Source: Aldehydirespirator sp965116665 (GTDB lineage: Bacteria > Actinomycetota > Acidimicrobiia > Acidimicrobiales > Aldehydirespiratoraceae). From it: 64,000 nt of DNA. The position numbers and the translations under genes are program-made. The stretch's first letter is position 1, and the number at the start of each line of letters is the position of its first letter. Below the pieces are notes generated by a model. It was not told the DNA's origin. It saw only the letters and a program-made list of their open reading frames with translations, and made no database searches. The stretch lies in assembly GCA_965116665.1 (NCBI GenBank), contig OZ220709.1, positions 744,001-808,000 on the forward strand. The letters are read 5' to 3'. This document shows, piece by piece, positions 34,796 to 43,076 of this stretch.

Positions 34796-35925
34796 CGGCC
34801 TAGAGGCCCCGCGGCCAGGGTGATGACCAGGCTCCCGACGTGACGCTTGGCCGCGAAGGCCTCCTGAGCGGCGTGGATCTCCTCCAGGGGAAAGGTGCCG
34901 CCAACCACCGGCCGGACCTCGCCCCGCTCGATGTAGCCGACCAGGTCGGCAAAGACCTGAGGCTCGTAGACGGTGGCCCCTTGGAGTTGCAGGTCGTTCA
35001 GGTACAGCGTGCGCAGGTCCAGTTCCACGATCGGTCCGGCGATGGCGCCTGAGGTCACATAGCAGCCGCCCCGGTTCAGCCCTTCGAGCCAGCCGCCGAA
35101 CCTGTCCCCCCCGACGATGTCGGCGACCACGTCGAAGCGGCCGCCGTTGGCCTCCACCGCGACTGCGACCACATCGGCGGACTCCCGGGCCACCGCCGCG
35201 TCGGCGCCGAGACCGTTGACGGCGGCCAGCTTGGACTGCCCGGCGACGGCGACCACCCGGGCCCCGCGTCGCTTGGCGAGCTGCACCAGCGCGCTGCCCA
35301 CACCGCCCGAGGCGCCCGGGACCGCGATCGTGGCGCCCGGACCCAGCCCGGACCGCTGGAGCATGTGCTCCGCGGTCGACCACGAGCAGGCGAAGCCGGC
35401 CAGCTCGACGTCCGAGAGCCCGACCGAGACCGGGTAGACGTTCTCGCCCGGGACGGTGCAGTACTCCGCGTAGCCGCCGTCGCGCTCGCTGCCGAGATAT
35501 CCGGCGAGCTCCCGGTCCTCGGGGCCGTCCCGGTCCCGCAGCCACGGGTCGACCAGCACCCGGCGCCCGACCAGCCCGGCGTCGGCGCTCTCGCCCGCGG
35601 CGACGACCACGCCCGCGATGTCGGCGCCCTGGATCCGGGGGAAGGACAGGCCGCTGCGGCCCCAGCCCGCGTCGTCGGGATCGGCCTCGGAGAACCCCTC
35701 CGAGCCGGTGGCCGAGGTGACGGCCCGGCTGTACCAGCCGACCCGGGTGTTGATGTCGGTGTTGTTCATGCCGCACGCGGCCACCCGCACCAGCGCGTCG
35801 CCGGGGCCGGGCCTGGGCACGGGCACGTCGTCGCGAACCTCCAGCATCTCGGGCCCGCCGGTTCCCAGCAACACCGCGGCCCGCATCACAGGGGGCAGTT
35901 CAGGGTCGGGCGGGGCTGGCGTCAT
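34792..35925 (-). CDS. Zinc-independent alcohol dehydrogenase / quinone oxidoreductase-like (MDR family)
   Basis: 377-residue medium-chain dehydrogenase/reductase. The N-terminal GroES-like domain (CGMNNTDINTRVGWY) lacks the structural-zinc cysteine cluster of true alcohol dehydrogenases. The Rossmann domain has VPGASGGVGSALVQLAKRRGA (key Gly-rich residues around 185). A large insert follows residue 60 (GSEGFSEADPDDAGWGRSGL), which recurs in relatives annotated only as zinc-binding dehydrogenases. Substrate unknown. The stop codon overlaps the LRR gene stop in the opposite direction. Just upstream, on the same strand, is the stump of another gene. Confidence 0.82.
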   Translation of the reverse strand: MTPAPPDPELPPVMRAAVLLGTGGPEMLEVRDDVPVPRPGPGDALVRVAACGMNNTDINTRVGWYSRAVTSATGSEGFSEADPDDAGWGRSGLSFPRIQGADIAGVVVAAGESADAGLVGRRVLVDPWLRDRDGPEDRELAGYLGSERDGGYAEYCTVPGENVYPVSVGLSDVELAGFACSWSTAEHMLQRSGLGPGATIAVPGASGGVGSALVQLAKRRGARVVAVAGQSKLAAVNGLGADAAVARESADVVAVAVEANGGRFDVVADIVGGDRFGGWLEGLNRGGCYVTSGAIAGPIVELDLRTLYLNDLQLQGATVYEPQVFADLVGYIERGEVRPVVGGTFPLEEIHAAQEAFAAKRHVGSLVITLAAGPLGR

Positions 35926-35931
35926 CGGTGT

Positions 35932-36015
35932 TCATCCGGTGAGTCGGTGGGAGTGCATGGCCTGGTAGTGGGGCAGGCAGGCCTCGTAGGCGTCGCGCAG
36001 GAGTTGGTTTGTGGT
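35932..36015 (-). pseudogene. C-terminal stump of a lost gene
   Basis: 27 sense codons and a stop, ending YEACLPHYQAMHSHRLTG, immediately before the dehydrogenase ATG and in the spacing of an operon. The ending resembles the C-termini of some sulfotransferase-family proteins, but that is only an impression. Beyond 36015 the frame hits a stop and the sequence is unrelated, so the 5' part of the gene was deleted or replaced. Confidence 0.35.
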
Positions 36016-36123
36016 CTATCGGGACATAGTCGCGCTTCTGGCGCGACAGTGCATGTTGCTGCCAATCGCGGCGGAGCCGCGTTGCCGGTTGTAGGGGTCG
36101 TCCCCGGCGGGCAGGCTGAGACG

Positions 36124-36912
36124 GTGAGCGAACTCGATTTGAGCACGGACTTCGCGGATCGGATCGGTGCAGCCCTGGTGGTCGGAGGCAGCGGTGGCCT
36201 CGGCTCGGTGATCGCCGCGGAGCTGGCGGCCCGCGGCAGTGACGTCGCTCTCACATACCGCAACAACGCTGATGCCGCGGCGGCCACCGCGGCCGTCGTC
36301 GAGCGCTGCGGGTGCCAGTGCTGGATCGCGGCCGCCGATCTGGGTGACGGCCCGTCCGCCGCCGCGACCGTCGAGCAGTTGGCGGGCGCGGCGGGAGGGC
36401 TGCACACCCTGGTCTACGCGGCCGGGCCCCATGTCCCGCAGGTCCACCTGAGCCGGGTCGAGCCGACCGCGATGCGGGCCCAACTCGACGCGGACGCGGC
36501 CGGGTTCTTCGCCGCAGCCCACGCCGCGCTGCCGCACCTGAGAGGCGCCCGAGGCAGCATCGTGGCGGTCACGTCGGCCGGAACCGGAAGGTTCCCGGTG
36601 CGCGACGGCCTCAGCACCGTCCCCAAGGCCGCCGTCGAGGCGGCCGTGCGGGGTCTGGCCGCGGAGGAGGGACGCTTCGGGGTGCGGGCCAACAGCGTGG
36701 GGCCGGGGATGCTCACCGACGGCATGGCTCAGCGGCTGATGGCCTCCGGCGATCTCGACGAACGGGCCCTCGCAGCAGCCCGGGCCAACATTCCGCTGAG
36801 GAGCTTCGGGACGGCGGCCGACATCGCCGAGGCGGTGTGCTTCCTGGCCTCTGACCGGGCCCGCTACATCACTGGCCAGCACCTGGCCGTCGACGGCGGC
36901 TACACCGTCTGA
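36124..36912 (+). CDS. Short-chain dehydrogenase/reductase (SDR)
   Basis: 262 residues of the classical SDR fold. The cofactor loop is VVGGSGGLG rather than TGxxxGxG. TYRNNADAA after strand 2 suggests NADPH. The active-site region is atypical: VTSAGTGRFPVRDGLSTVPKAA has a Ser and a Lys, but the usual catalytic Tyr position reads L-S-T-V-P-K, so Tyr is missing and catalysis is doubtful. GPGMLTDGM and ITGQHLAVDGGYTV at the end are standard. GTG 36124 follows CTGAGACG. The frame is open far upstream, but that part is antisense to the dehydrogenase. Confidence 0.82.
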   Translation: MSELDLSTDFADRIGAALVVGGSGGLGSVIAAELAARGSDVALTYRNNADAAAATAAVVERCGCQCWIAAADLGDGPSAAATVEQLAGAAGGLHTLVYAAGPHVPQVHLSRVEPTAMRAQLDADAAGFFAAAHAALPHLRGARGSIVAVTSAGTGRFPVRDGLSTVPKAAVEAAVRGLAAEEGRFGVRANSVGPGMLTDGMAQRLMASGDLDERALAAARANIPLRSFGTAADIAEAVCFLASDRARYITGQHLAVDGGYTV

Positions 36913-36938
36913 ACGGCGGCGCGGTAGCGTCCGAGTCG

Positions 36939-38492
36939 ATGTACCCCGGAGCCCACGCCGCCGCCAATCCCGACAAGCCGGCCGTCATCATGGCGGGCTC
37001 GGGCGAGACGATCACCTACGGCCAGCTCGACGCCGAAGCCAACCAAGTGTCCAGACTGTTCCGGGAGGCGGGGCTGGCCCCGGGCGACCATGTGGCCTGG
37101 TGCCTGGAGAACCACCGCAACTTCCTGCCGCTGATGTGGGGAGCGCATTACGCCGGGCTGATCTACACACCCATCAGCAGCCGACTCACCACTGATGAGA
37201 TCGCTTACATCGTCGACAACAGCGGGGCCCGGGTCTTCATCACGTCGCAGTACAAGGCCGCCCAGGCCGCCGAGTTGGTCGACCGCACGCACGGCGTCGA
37301 GCTGAGGCTGATGATGGACGGCGTCATCGACTCCTACGGCAGCTACGAGCAGGCCGTGGCCGCGATGTCGCAGGATCCCCTGGAGGGTCGGGTGGCCGGC
37401 GCCGACATGCTCTACAGCTCGGGCACGACGGGGCGCCCCAAGGGCGTGCTGGCCGCCTACGAGGCGGTTTCCATCGAGGAGGCGGAGTCGGTGGTGGCCA
37501 TGATGTGCGTGCTGCTGATCGCCATGTCCGACGAGTCGGTCTACCTGTCGCCCGCGCCCCTGTACCACGGCGCGCCGCTGCGCTTCACCATGGCCAACCA
37601 CGTCATCGGCTCCACCGCGGTGATCATGGAGCGCTTCGACGCCGAGCAGTTCCTGGCCGCGATCGAGCGCTACTCGGTGACCCACACCCAGGTGGTGCCG
37701 ACCATGTTCGTGCGGTTGCTCAAGCTGCCCGACGAGCGGCGGCTGCGATACGACCTGTCGTCGCTCACCAGCGTGCTGCACGCAGCCGCGCCCTGCCCGG
37801 TGGAGGCCAAGCGCCGGATGATCGAGTGGCTGGGGCCCATCATCAGCGAGTACTACGCGGGCACCGAGGGCAACGGGGCCACCTTCTGCGACAGCGAGCA
37901 GTGGCTGGCCCATGAGGGCACGGTCGGGGTCCCGATCAACGGCGAGGTCCACATCGTGGACGAGGCCACCGGCGAGGAGGTGCCCGTCGGCGAGGAGGGT
38001 GCCGTCTACTTCGGCGCGGGCAACACCTTCGAGTACCACCTCGACACCGAGAAGACCCGCAACTCGCGCCTGCCCAACGGCTGGTCGACCATCGGCGACG
38101 TCGGGCGGGTCGACTCCGACGGCTTCCTGTACCTGACCGACCGCAAGGCGTACATGATCATCTCGGGCGGGGTGAACGTGTACCCCCAGGAGGCCGAGAA
38201 CCTGCTGACCATGCATCCCGCGGTGCTGGACGCGGCCGTGATCGGCGTGCCCGACGACGACCTGGGCGAGGTGCCCAAGGCGGTGGTCCAGCCCATGGAG
38301 ATGCCTGCCGGTGACGAGGCCGCGGCCACCCTCGAGCGTGAGCTGATCGACTACTGCCGGGCCAGCCTGGCCTCGGTCAAGTGCCCCCGCACGGTGGACC
38401 TCCGCGGCGAGCTACCGCGGGACGAGACGGGCAAGCTCTACAAGCGCCTGCTGCGCGACGAGTACTGGCAGGGCCAAGACCGCCGCATCTAG
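36939..38492 (+). CDS. Acyl-CoA synthetase (ANL superfamily, AMP-forming)
   Basis: 517-residue AMP-dependent acid:CoA ligase. Motifs in order: LYSSGTTGRPKG (P-loop, near 163), YYAGTEGNG (A5), the ribose-binding Asp in WSTIGDVGRVD, the hinge YLTDRKAYMIISGGVNVYPQE, and the catalytic Lys in DETGKLYKR. It activates a carboxylic acid to an acyl-adenylate and then a CoA ester. The binding pocket (PLYHGAPLRF) resembles fatty-acid/aryl ligases; the substrate is open. TAGCGT 36925-36930 lies eight bases before ATG. It closely follows the SDR gene. Confidence 0.9.
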   Translation: MYPGAHAAANPDKPAVIMAGSGETITYGQLDAEANQVSRLFREAGLAPGDHVAWCLENHRNFLPLMWGAHYAGLIYTPISSRLTTDEIAYIVDNSGARVFITSQYKAAQAAELVDRTHGVELRLMMDGVIDSYGSYEQAVAAMSQDPLEGRVAGADMLYSSGTTGRPKGVLAAYEAVSIEEAESVVAMMCVLLIAMSDESVYLSPAPLYHGAPLRFTMANHVIGSTAVIMERFDAEQFLAAIERYSVTHTQVVPTMFVRLLKLPDERRLRYDLSSLTSVLHAAAPCPVEAKRRMIEWLGPIISEYYAGTEGNGATFCDSEQWLAHEGTVGVPINGEVHIVDEATGEEVPVGEEGAVYFGAGNTFEYHLDTEKTRNSRLPNGWSTIGDVGRVDSDGFLYLTDRKAYMIISGGVNVYPQEAENLLTMHPAVLDAAVIGVPDDDLGEVPKAVVQPMEMPAGDEAAATLERELIDYCRASLASVKCPRTVDLRGELPRDETGKLYKRLLRDEYWQGQDRRI

Positions 38493-38565
38493 CGACGCCA
38501 GCCGCAGCTCTTCGAGAGGGTCGCGTCCGGTGGCCGATCGGGGTTCTAGTCCGGGGTTCTCAGAA

Positions 38566-38575
38566 TTATAGCCTT
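38566..38575 (+). repeat. Left copy of 10-bp direct repeat TTATAGCCTT
   Basis: Perfect 10-bp match to 40315-40324 on the other side of the AlbA_2/ATPase gene. A/T-rich for this genome. Could be an insertion scar, a target duplication or an operator. Confidence 0.5.
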
Positions 38576-38604
38576 ATTGATGAACAGCCGATACACTAAA
38601 ACTC

Positions 38605-40320
38605 GTGACCTCGATCCCGATTCCGGCCGAAGTTGCGGACGCCCTACGTCAGATTGATGGCGGGCAGCGGCCGAGCGACTTGGAGTCGGAGACGATGGAG
38701 TTCAAGTCGGAAAGCGGTGGCCACCGCAAGACGCTCGGCAAAGTGGCCGAGGCCGCAATGTGTCTGGCCAACAGCCGGGGCGGAACGGTCGTCGTCGGCG
38801 TGGAGGACGCGGTCATCGGCCCCGGCGCGATTTCCGGTACGACCATCGACATCCATGAGATTCGCCGCTACATCTTTGACTCGTTGACCCCCGGCCTGAC
38901 CGTTACCGTCGCGGAGCACCATCACCGCCACACGAGACTCCTGATGGTCGGAGTGCCGACTGGGGCGACAGTCCATGCCGTGGCCGGCAAGGTGGCCAGG
39001 CGCATTGGGCGTTCGTGCTTGCCGCTAGCTCCTGACCAGGTCGCTGCACTCCACGACGAGCGCGCGGGCCGCGACCCGTCGGAAGGCCGCAGCGGACGGT
39101 CGGTGGACGAGGTCGATCCTTCCGCAATGGCGCTGGCACGACAGCACCTGCGGCAGCTCACAGACGAGCGAGTCCGATGGTCTGATCTGTCCGCGCCAGA
39201 GCTCTGCAAGGCCATGGGCTTGACGACCGACGACGGCGAGTTGCTCATTGCGGGGGAGCAGCTCTTCTGCACTGGCCGCACCGAAGCCGTCGTATACCAG
39301 CATCGGGCCAGTGTCGGATCCCCCGTCGACTCCAGCGAGCGGCTGGCGAAGCCTCTCGTGACAGCCTTCAGCCGAACGCTTGAACACATTGCTGCCCGCA
39401 ACGGTTGGGATCCGCTCCTACTGCGCAGCGGACAGCAATTGCTGCTTCAGTGGTATCCCGACGACGTTGTGCGGGAGGCGCTCGCCAACGCCTTTGTGCA
39501 TCGGAGGCTCGACCTGCCCGACCCGGTGCACGTCGAGCACTTCGACGATTCGCTCTCCATCACCTCCATAGGGGCTCTTGTGAGCGGCGTGACCGCGGAC
39601 AACATCCTCACGGCTGCTTCGAGGCCCCGCAACCGGCTTCTGGCGCGAGCGTTCCGCAGCCTCGGGCTCATCGAGGAACTGGGTACTGGAGTAGGTCGCA
39701 TGTACCGATCCATGCTGCGTCTAGGCAAACCACCACCGTCCTATCAGGCGTCCGCGGACTCGGTTCGGGTGTCGTTAGCTGGCGGTAGCGCAGTCATTGC
39801 TTTCGCCCGTTTCGTCGCGTCTTTGGACGAGCCACTGCACGACGATGTCGAAGCACTCCTCGTGCTGAGACGCCTCTGCGAGGTCAACAGCACGTCGCCG
39901 GCCGACATGGCGCCGCTGTTCCAGCGCTCGGTCGACGAGGCTGCGAGTTCTCTACGGCGTTTGTCCGAGGGGCCATCGTCGCTAATTGAGCCGCTTCAAG
40001 CCTCCGCAAGCGCCTCTCGCCTGCGTTATCGGCTGAGCGGCGCCACCTCTGCTGGACTTGCCTCGGCAGTGGTGCATCGCCGCCACACGCGACGCGAGAT
40101 AGCCGAGAGGGTCGTCGCTTACGTATCAGAGCATGGGCGCATCACCAACGCCGACGTGCGGAACCTGTTCAATGTGGGCACCCCTCGCGCCTCAGTGATC
40201 CTGAGGGATCTGGTGCAGGCTATGACCTTGGAGCGCACCAGCGACTCGAGCCGGGGCCCTGGCGTCGAGTACGGGCCGGGACTCCTGTTCGAGGACCTCG
40301 TGCGCAGGTTTGAGTTATAG
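38605..40320 (+). CDS. AlbA_2 (Schlafen-type) domain and GHKL-ATPase protein (COG2865-like)
   Basis: 571 residues. The N-terminal AlbA_2 domain has ESETMEFKSES and ANSRGGTVVVGVEDA (about 30-75). The centre has a GHKL/HATPase_c_4-like module (VVREALANAFVHRRLD ... LSITSIGALVSGV ... ELGTGVGRMYRSM, about 285-375). The C-terminus carries a winged-helix segment (HGRITNADVRNLFNVGTPRASVIL, residues shown in part). Such proteins are called putative transcription regulators, and some occur in defence islands. GTG 38605 follows TACACT by seven bases. Codon use is less GC-rich than in adjacent genes, and 10-bp direct repeats flank it, so it was probably acquired. Confidence 0.83.
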   Translation: MTSIPIPAEVADALRQIDGGQRPSDLESETMEFKSESGGHRKTLGKVAEAAMCLANSRGGTVVVGVEDAVIGPGAISGTTIDIHEIRRYIFDSLTPGLTVTVAEHHHRHTRLLMVGVPTGATVHAVAGKVARRIGRSCLPLAPDQVAALHDERAGRDPSEGRSGRSVDEVDPSAMALARQHLRQLTDERVRWSDLSAPELCKAMGLTTDDGELLIAGEQLFCTGRTEAVVYQHRASVGSPVDSSERLAKPLVTAFSRTLEHIAARNGWDPLLLRSGQQLLLQWYPDDVVREALANAFVHRRLDLPDPVHVEHFDDSLSITSIGALVSGVTADNILTAASRPRNRLLARAFRSLGLIEELGTGVGRMYRSMLRLGKPPPSYQASADSVRVSLAGGSAVIAFARFVASLDEPLHDDVEALLVLRRLCEVNSTSPADMAPLFQRSVDEAASSLRRLSEGPSSLIEPLQASASASRLRYRLSGATSAGLASAVVHRRHTRREIAERVVAYVSEHGRITNADVRNLFNVGTPRASVILRDLVQAMTLERTSDSSRGPGVEYGPGLLFEDLVRRFEL

Positions 40321-40324
40321 CCTT
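40315..40324 (+). repeat. Right copy of 10-bp direct repeat TTATAGCCTT
   Basis: Matches 38566-38575 exactly and covers the stop codon of the AlbA_2 gene. The next 180 nt to the following gene contain no supported feature. Confidence 0.5.
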
Positions 40325-40508
40325 GTGCAGCAACGCCATCAGGCAAAAACTAGTTTGGTTTCCGAATAACACACCCCCTAGTCGCTCATGGCCCAACTGA
40401 GGGAGCGATTCTCCGGCCAGCGGTCGACCTTCTCGAAGCGGCAGGCCGTCGTAGGCACCAGCTATCGGTGTAGGGCTCTGGAAGGACTATGCCGCGCGCG
40501 CAGCGCGG

Positions 40509-40877
40509 TCAGTCGCGGTCGAGCTGGCGGACGAGCGTGGCCGGGGCAACCCGCCGGTAGCTGTCCTCGAGCCAGTCGGCCAGGTCGTCGATGCCGGCAT
40601 CGGCCATCCGCACGAGGACCGCGCCGTAGCCGGCGTAGTGGGGCGCCGTGAACAGCACATCGGGATGGTTCTCGAGCAGGACGGGCTTCATCTCCAGCTC
40701 GCAGAACAGCACCAGCACCTCTGTGTCGTGCACCTGGTCGCGCCGGTGCTCGCGTTCACCCCACAGCCGGCAGAACCCCTTGTCTCGGACCTTCAGCCCC
40801 GGCGTGCCGTACCAGGTCGACTCGGTGGCCTCGGGCAACTGGAGTCCCAGTCTCCGGACATCGTCGAACGTGACCAT
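40509..40877 (-). CDS. MmcQ/YjbR-family protein
   Basis: 122 residues. The pattern VRRLGLQLPEATESTWYGTPGLKVRDKGFCRLW (in part), then an LFCELEMKPVLLENHPDVLF core and a C-terminal LADWLEDSYRRVAP helix, is that of the MmcQ/YjbR double-wing family. These small proteins have a CyaY-like fold and are often annotated as DNA-binding without direct proof. ATG 40877 lies 24 nt after the stop of the upstream amidohydrolase, so the two may be co-transcribed. Confidence 0.8.
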   Translation of the reverse strand: MVTFDDVRRLGLQLPEATESTWYGTPGLKVRDKGFCRLWGEREHRRDQVHDTEVLVLFCELEMKPVLLENHPDVLFTAPHYAGYGAVLVRMADAGIDDLADWLEDSYRRVAPATLVRQLDRD

Positions 40878-40901
40878 CCGGTCGGCCTCCGGAGGCGTGG
40901 G

Positions 40902-41762
40902 CTAGGTGATCTTGAGGACCCGGGCTGCGTTCTCGCGCAGGAACTTGGGCCAGACCTCGTCGCGGAACCCCACGTTGGGCATCTCGCCCATGATGCGCTG
41001 CAGTGACAGGCCCATGGGGAAGTAGCCGGCGTACATCACCTTGCCGGCGCCCCGCGTGTTTGCGTAGTCGACGATGGCTTTCGGGTAGTGCTTGGGGGCG
41101 AACGCCGAGGTGGAGTAATGCAGTCCCGGCCACTTCAGCATCAGCTTCACCGCCAGGTCCTCCCAGGGCTCGCAGCCGTGTCTGGTGACCAGGGTCAGCT
41201 CGGGGAAGTCGTACATCACCCGGTCGATCCGCTCCACATGCTGGCAGTCCATGGGCAGCCGGGGACCGGGAACGCCCGCGCAGACGAACACGGGAATGTC
41301 CAGGTCGCAGCAGGTGGCGTACACCGGGTACCACTTGGCGTCGTCTATGGGGATCTGGGGGAAGCATCCGGCCGGGAAGGTGCCGACCGCCCGGATGTCG
41401 TAGGTCTCCTTGCAGTGGCGGATCTTGCGGACCGCTCCCATGATGTCGTTGGCGTCGATGTGGCAGGTGGCCACGAACCGGTCGGGGTGGTCGGCCAGGG
41501 CCTTGCGGTTGACCTCGCCCTCGCACCCGATCAGGCCCCACTCGACGCCGTAGGCGTCCATCTCGCCCAGCGTCAGCCCTATCGGGTCGGCCGCGCCGTA
41601 CTTCTCCTTGGGCACGCCCTTGAACATGTACTCGACCGGGAAGTCGAACTCGGCGGACTCGGCGTCCTTCAGTTGTTTGCGGATGAACTCGTAGTGCTCG
41701 AAGTCCTTGGCGGGAAAGCCGATCATCGTGTCGACGATCCCCACATCGGTCGGCATGGGCAT
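40902..41762 (-). CDS. Amidohydrolase-2 family protein with degenerate metal site
   Basis: 286 residues with the barrel organisation of the ACMSD-like amidohydrolase family (GLIGCEGEVNRKALADHPDRF, DIPVFVCAGVPGPR, LTLVTRHGCEPWEDLAVKL in part). The usual N-terminal HxH is absent (GIVDTMIGFP), and the late catalytic Asp motif (GSDxP) is replaced by AGYFP. It may be metal-free, use other ligands or be inactive. Sits in a leftward set with an acyl-CoA dehydrogenase (32 nt upstream) and the YjbR gene. Confidence 0.75.
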   Translation of the reverse strand: MPMPTDVGIVDTMIGFPAKDFEHYEFIRKQLKDAESAEFDFPVEYMFKGVPKEKYGAADPIGLTLGEMDAYGVEWGLIGCEGEVNRKALADHPDRFVATCHIDANDIMGAVRKIRHCKETYDIRAVGTFPAGCFPQIPIDDAKWYPVYATCCDLDIPVFVCAGVPGPRLPMDCQHVERIDRVMYDFPELTLVTRHGCEPWEDLAVKLMLKWPGLHYSTSAFAPKHYPKAIVDYANTRGAGKVMYAGYFPMGLSLQRIMGEMPNVGFRDEVWPKFLRENAARVLKIT

Positions 41763-41794
41763 GACTCTGTTCCGTTCGTCGCCGGGATGTTGCG

Positions 41795-43021
41795 CTAGTT
41801 GCGGGGCACGTCGCGCCAGGGGATCTCCTTGTCCACCCTGGGCTCACCGGGCAGGCCCAGCACCTGCTCACCGAGGATGTTGCGCATGATCTCGCTGGTG
41901 CCGCCCTCGATGGAGTTGGCCCTCGCTCTCAGGAACCCGTGGTGGGTGTCGCCGAACTTGCCGTCGAGCGAGACCGCGGTGGGCCGGCGGAACTCGTAGT
42001 CGTAGTCCACCATCGCGGCCGGGCCCTCGAGGTCGAGCACCTTGGCCGTGAGCTCCTTGTTGAACTCGGCCAGCATCAGCTTGCTCACCGAGCCCTCGGG
42101 TCCGGGGTTGCCGGCCCGGGCGTTCTGGGCGGCCCGGACGTTGGTGAGCCTGAGAGCCTCCCCCTGCACCCACAGCTGCATCACCTCGTCGCGGTGGGCC
42201 TTGGTGCGCACCGCCGGGTCCATGTTGCGGTAGGCCTCCATCAGGTTGCCCAGCGGGCCCTGCTGGGCGGTGGTGGCGCCGCCCACCGCGCCTCCGATAG
42301 CAGTGCGCTCGTTCATCAGCGTGGTGAGCGACACCCGCCAACCCTCGCCGACAGCTCCGATGCGGGCCGAGTCGGGCACCCGCACGTCGGTCATGTACAC
42401 CTCGTTGAACTCGGCCTCGCCGGTGATCTGGCGCAGCGGACGCACCTCCACACCGGGCGCATGCATGTCGAGGGCGAAATAGGTCAGCCCCTTGTGTTTG
42501 GGCAGCTCAGGGTTGGAGCGGGCCACCAGCATGCCGAGGTCGGCGACATGGGCGAGGGTGTTCCACACCTTCTGGCCGTTGACCACCCACTCGTCGCCGT
42601 CGCGCTCGGCCCGGGTGCCCAGTCCGGCGAAGTCGGACCCGGAGCCGGGCTCGCTGAACAGCTGGCACCAGCGCTCCTCGCCGGTGAACATGGGCCTCAG
42701 GTAGCGGCGCTTCTGCTCGTCGGTGCCGTGGGTGAGGATCGTCGGGCCGACGAGCATCAGGAAGAACGTGGACGGGTCGGCGGGCTGGGCTCCGGCGTCT
42801 CGCAGCCGGCGATCCACCACCCGCTGCATCGGCCGGGACAGGCCGAGGCCGCCGAAACCCGGCGGGTGGTGCACCCAGGCCAGCCCGGCGTCGTACTGGT
42901 GGCCCCGGAACTCGGCGAGGCTCTCGGTGGCGGGGTCGTGCTCGGCCAGAAGGGCGTCAGCGGCCTGCTCGGCGATGCGGGTCTGCTCGGCAGTGTCGGC
43001 GGGAACTTCGGTGGCGGTCAT
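41795..43021 (-). CDS. Acyl-CoA dehydrogenase
   Basis: 408-residue flavoprotein that introduces a trans-2 double bond into acyl-CoA. FAD-binding CQLFSEPGSGSDFAGLGTRAE (in part) and WVVNGQKVW are clear, as is the C-terminal IEGGTSEIMRNILGEQVLGLP. The late position of the catalytic base cannot be fixed by eye. It belongs to the actinobacterial group with many paralogues, used for varied chain lengths and steroid side chains. GGGAGAATC precedes ATG 43021. Divergent from the mycothiol-family gene, 55 nt apart. Confidence 0.9.
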   Translation of the reverse strand: MTATEVPADTAEQTRIAEQAADALLAEHDPATESLAEFRGHQYDAGLAWVHHPPGFGGLGLSRPMQRVVDRRLRDAGAQPADPSTFFLMLVGPTILTHGTDEQKRRYLRPMFTGEERWCQLFSEPGSGSDFAGLGTRAERDGDEWVVNGQKVWNTLAHVADLGMLVARSNPELPKHKGLTYFALDMHAPGVEVRPLRQITGEAEFNEVYMTDVRVPDSARIGAVGEGWRVSLTTLMNERTAIGGAVGGATTAQQGPLGNLMEAYRNMDPAVRTKAHRDEVMQLWVQGEALRLTNVRAAQNARAGNPGPEGSVSKLMLAEFNKELTAKVLDLEGPAAMVDYDYEFRRPTAVSLDGKFGDTHHGFLRARANSIEGGTSEIMRNILGEQVLGLPGEPRVDKEIPWRDVPRN

Positions 43022-43076
43022 GGTGATTCTCCCTTGGACGTTGCGGTCGCGGCCCGGTCGGCGTCATGCTTGGCCC

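Noticed and set aside
40388..40651. 88-codon plus-strand ORF after the AlbA_2 gene
   Set aside because: Arg-rich, overlaps the YjbR gene antisense, no domain and no ribosome-binding site.
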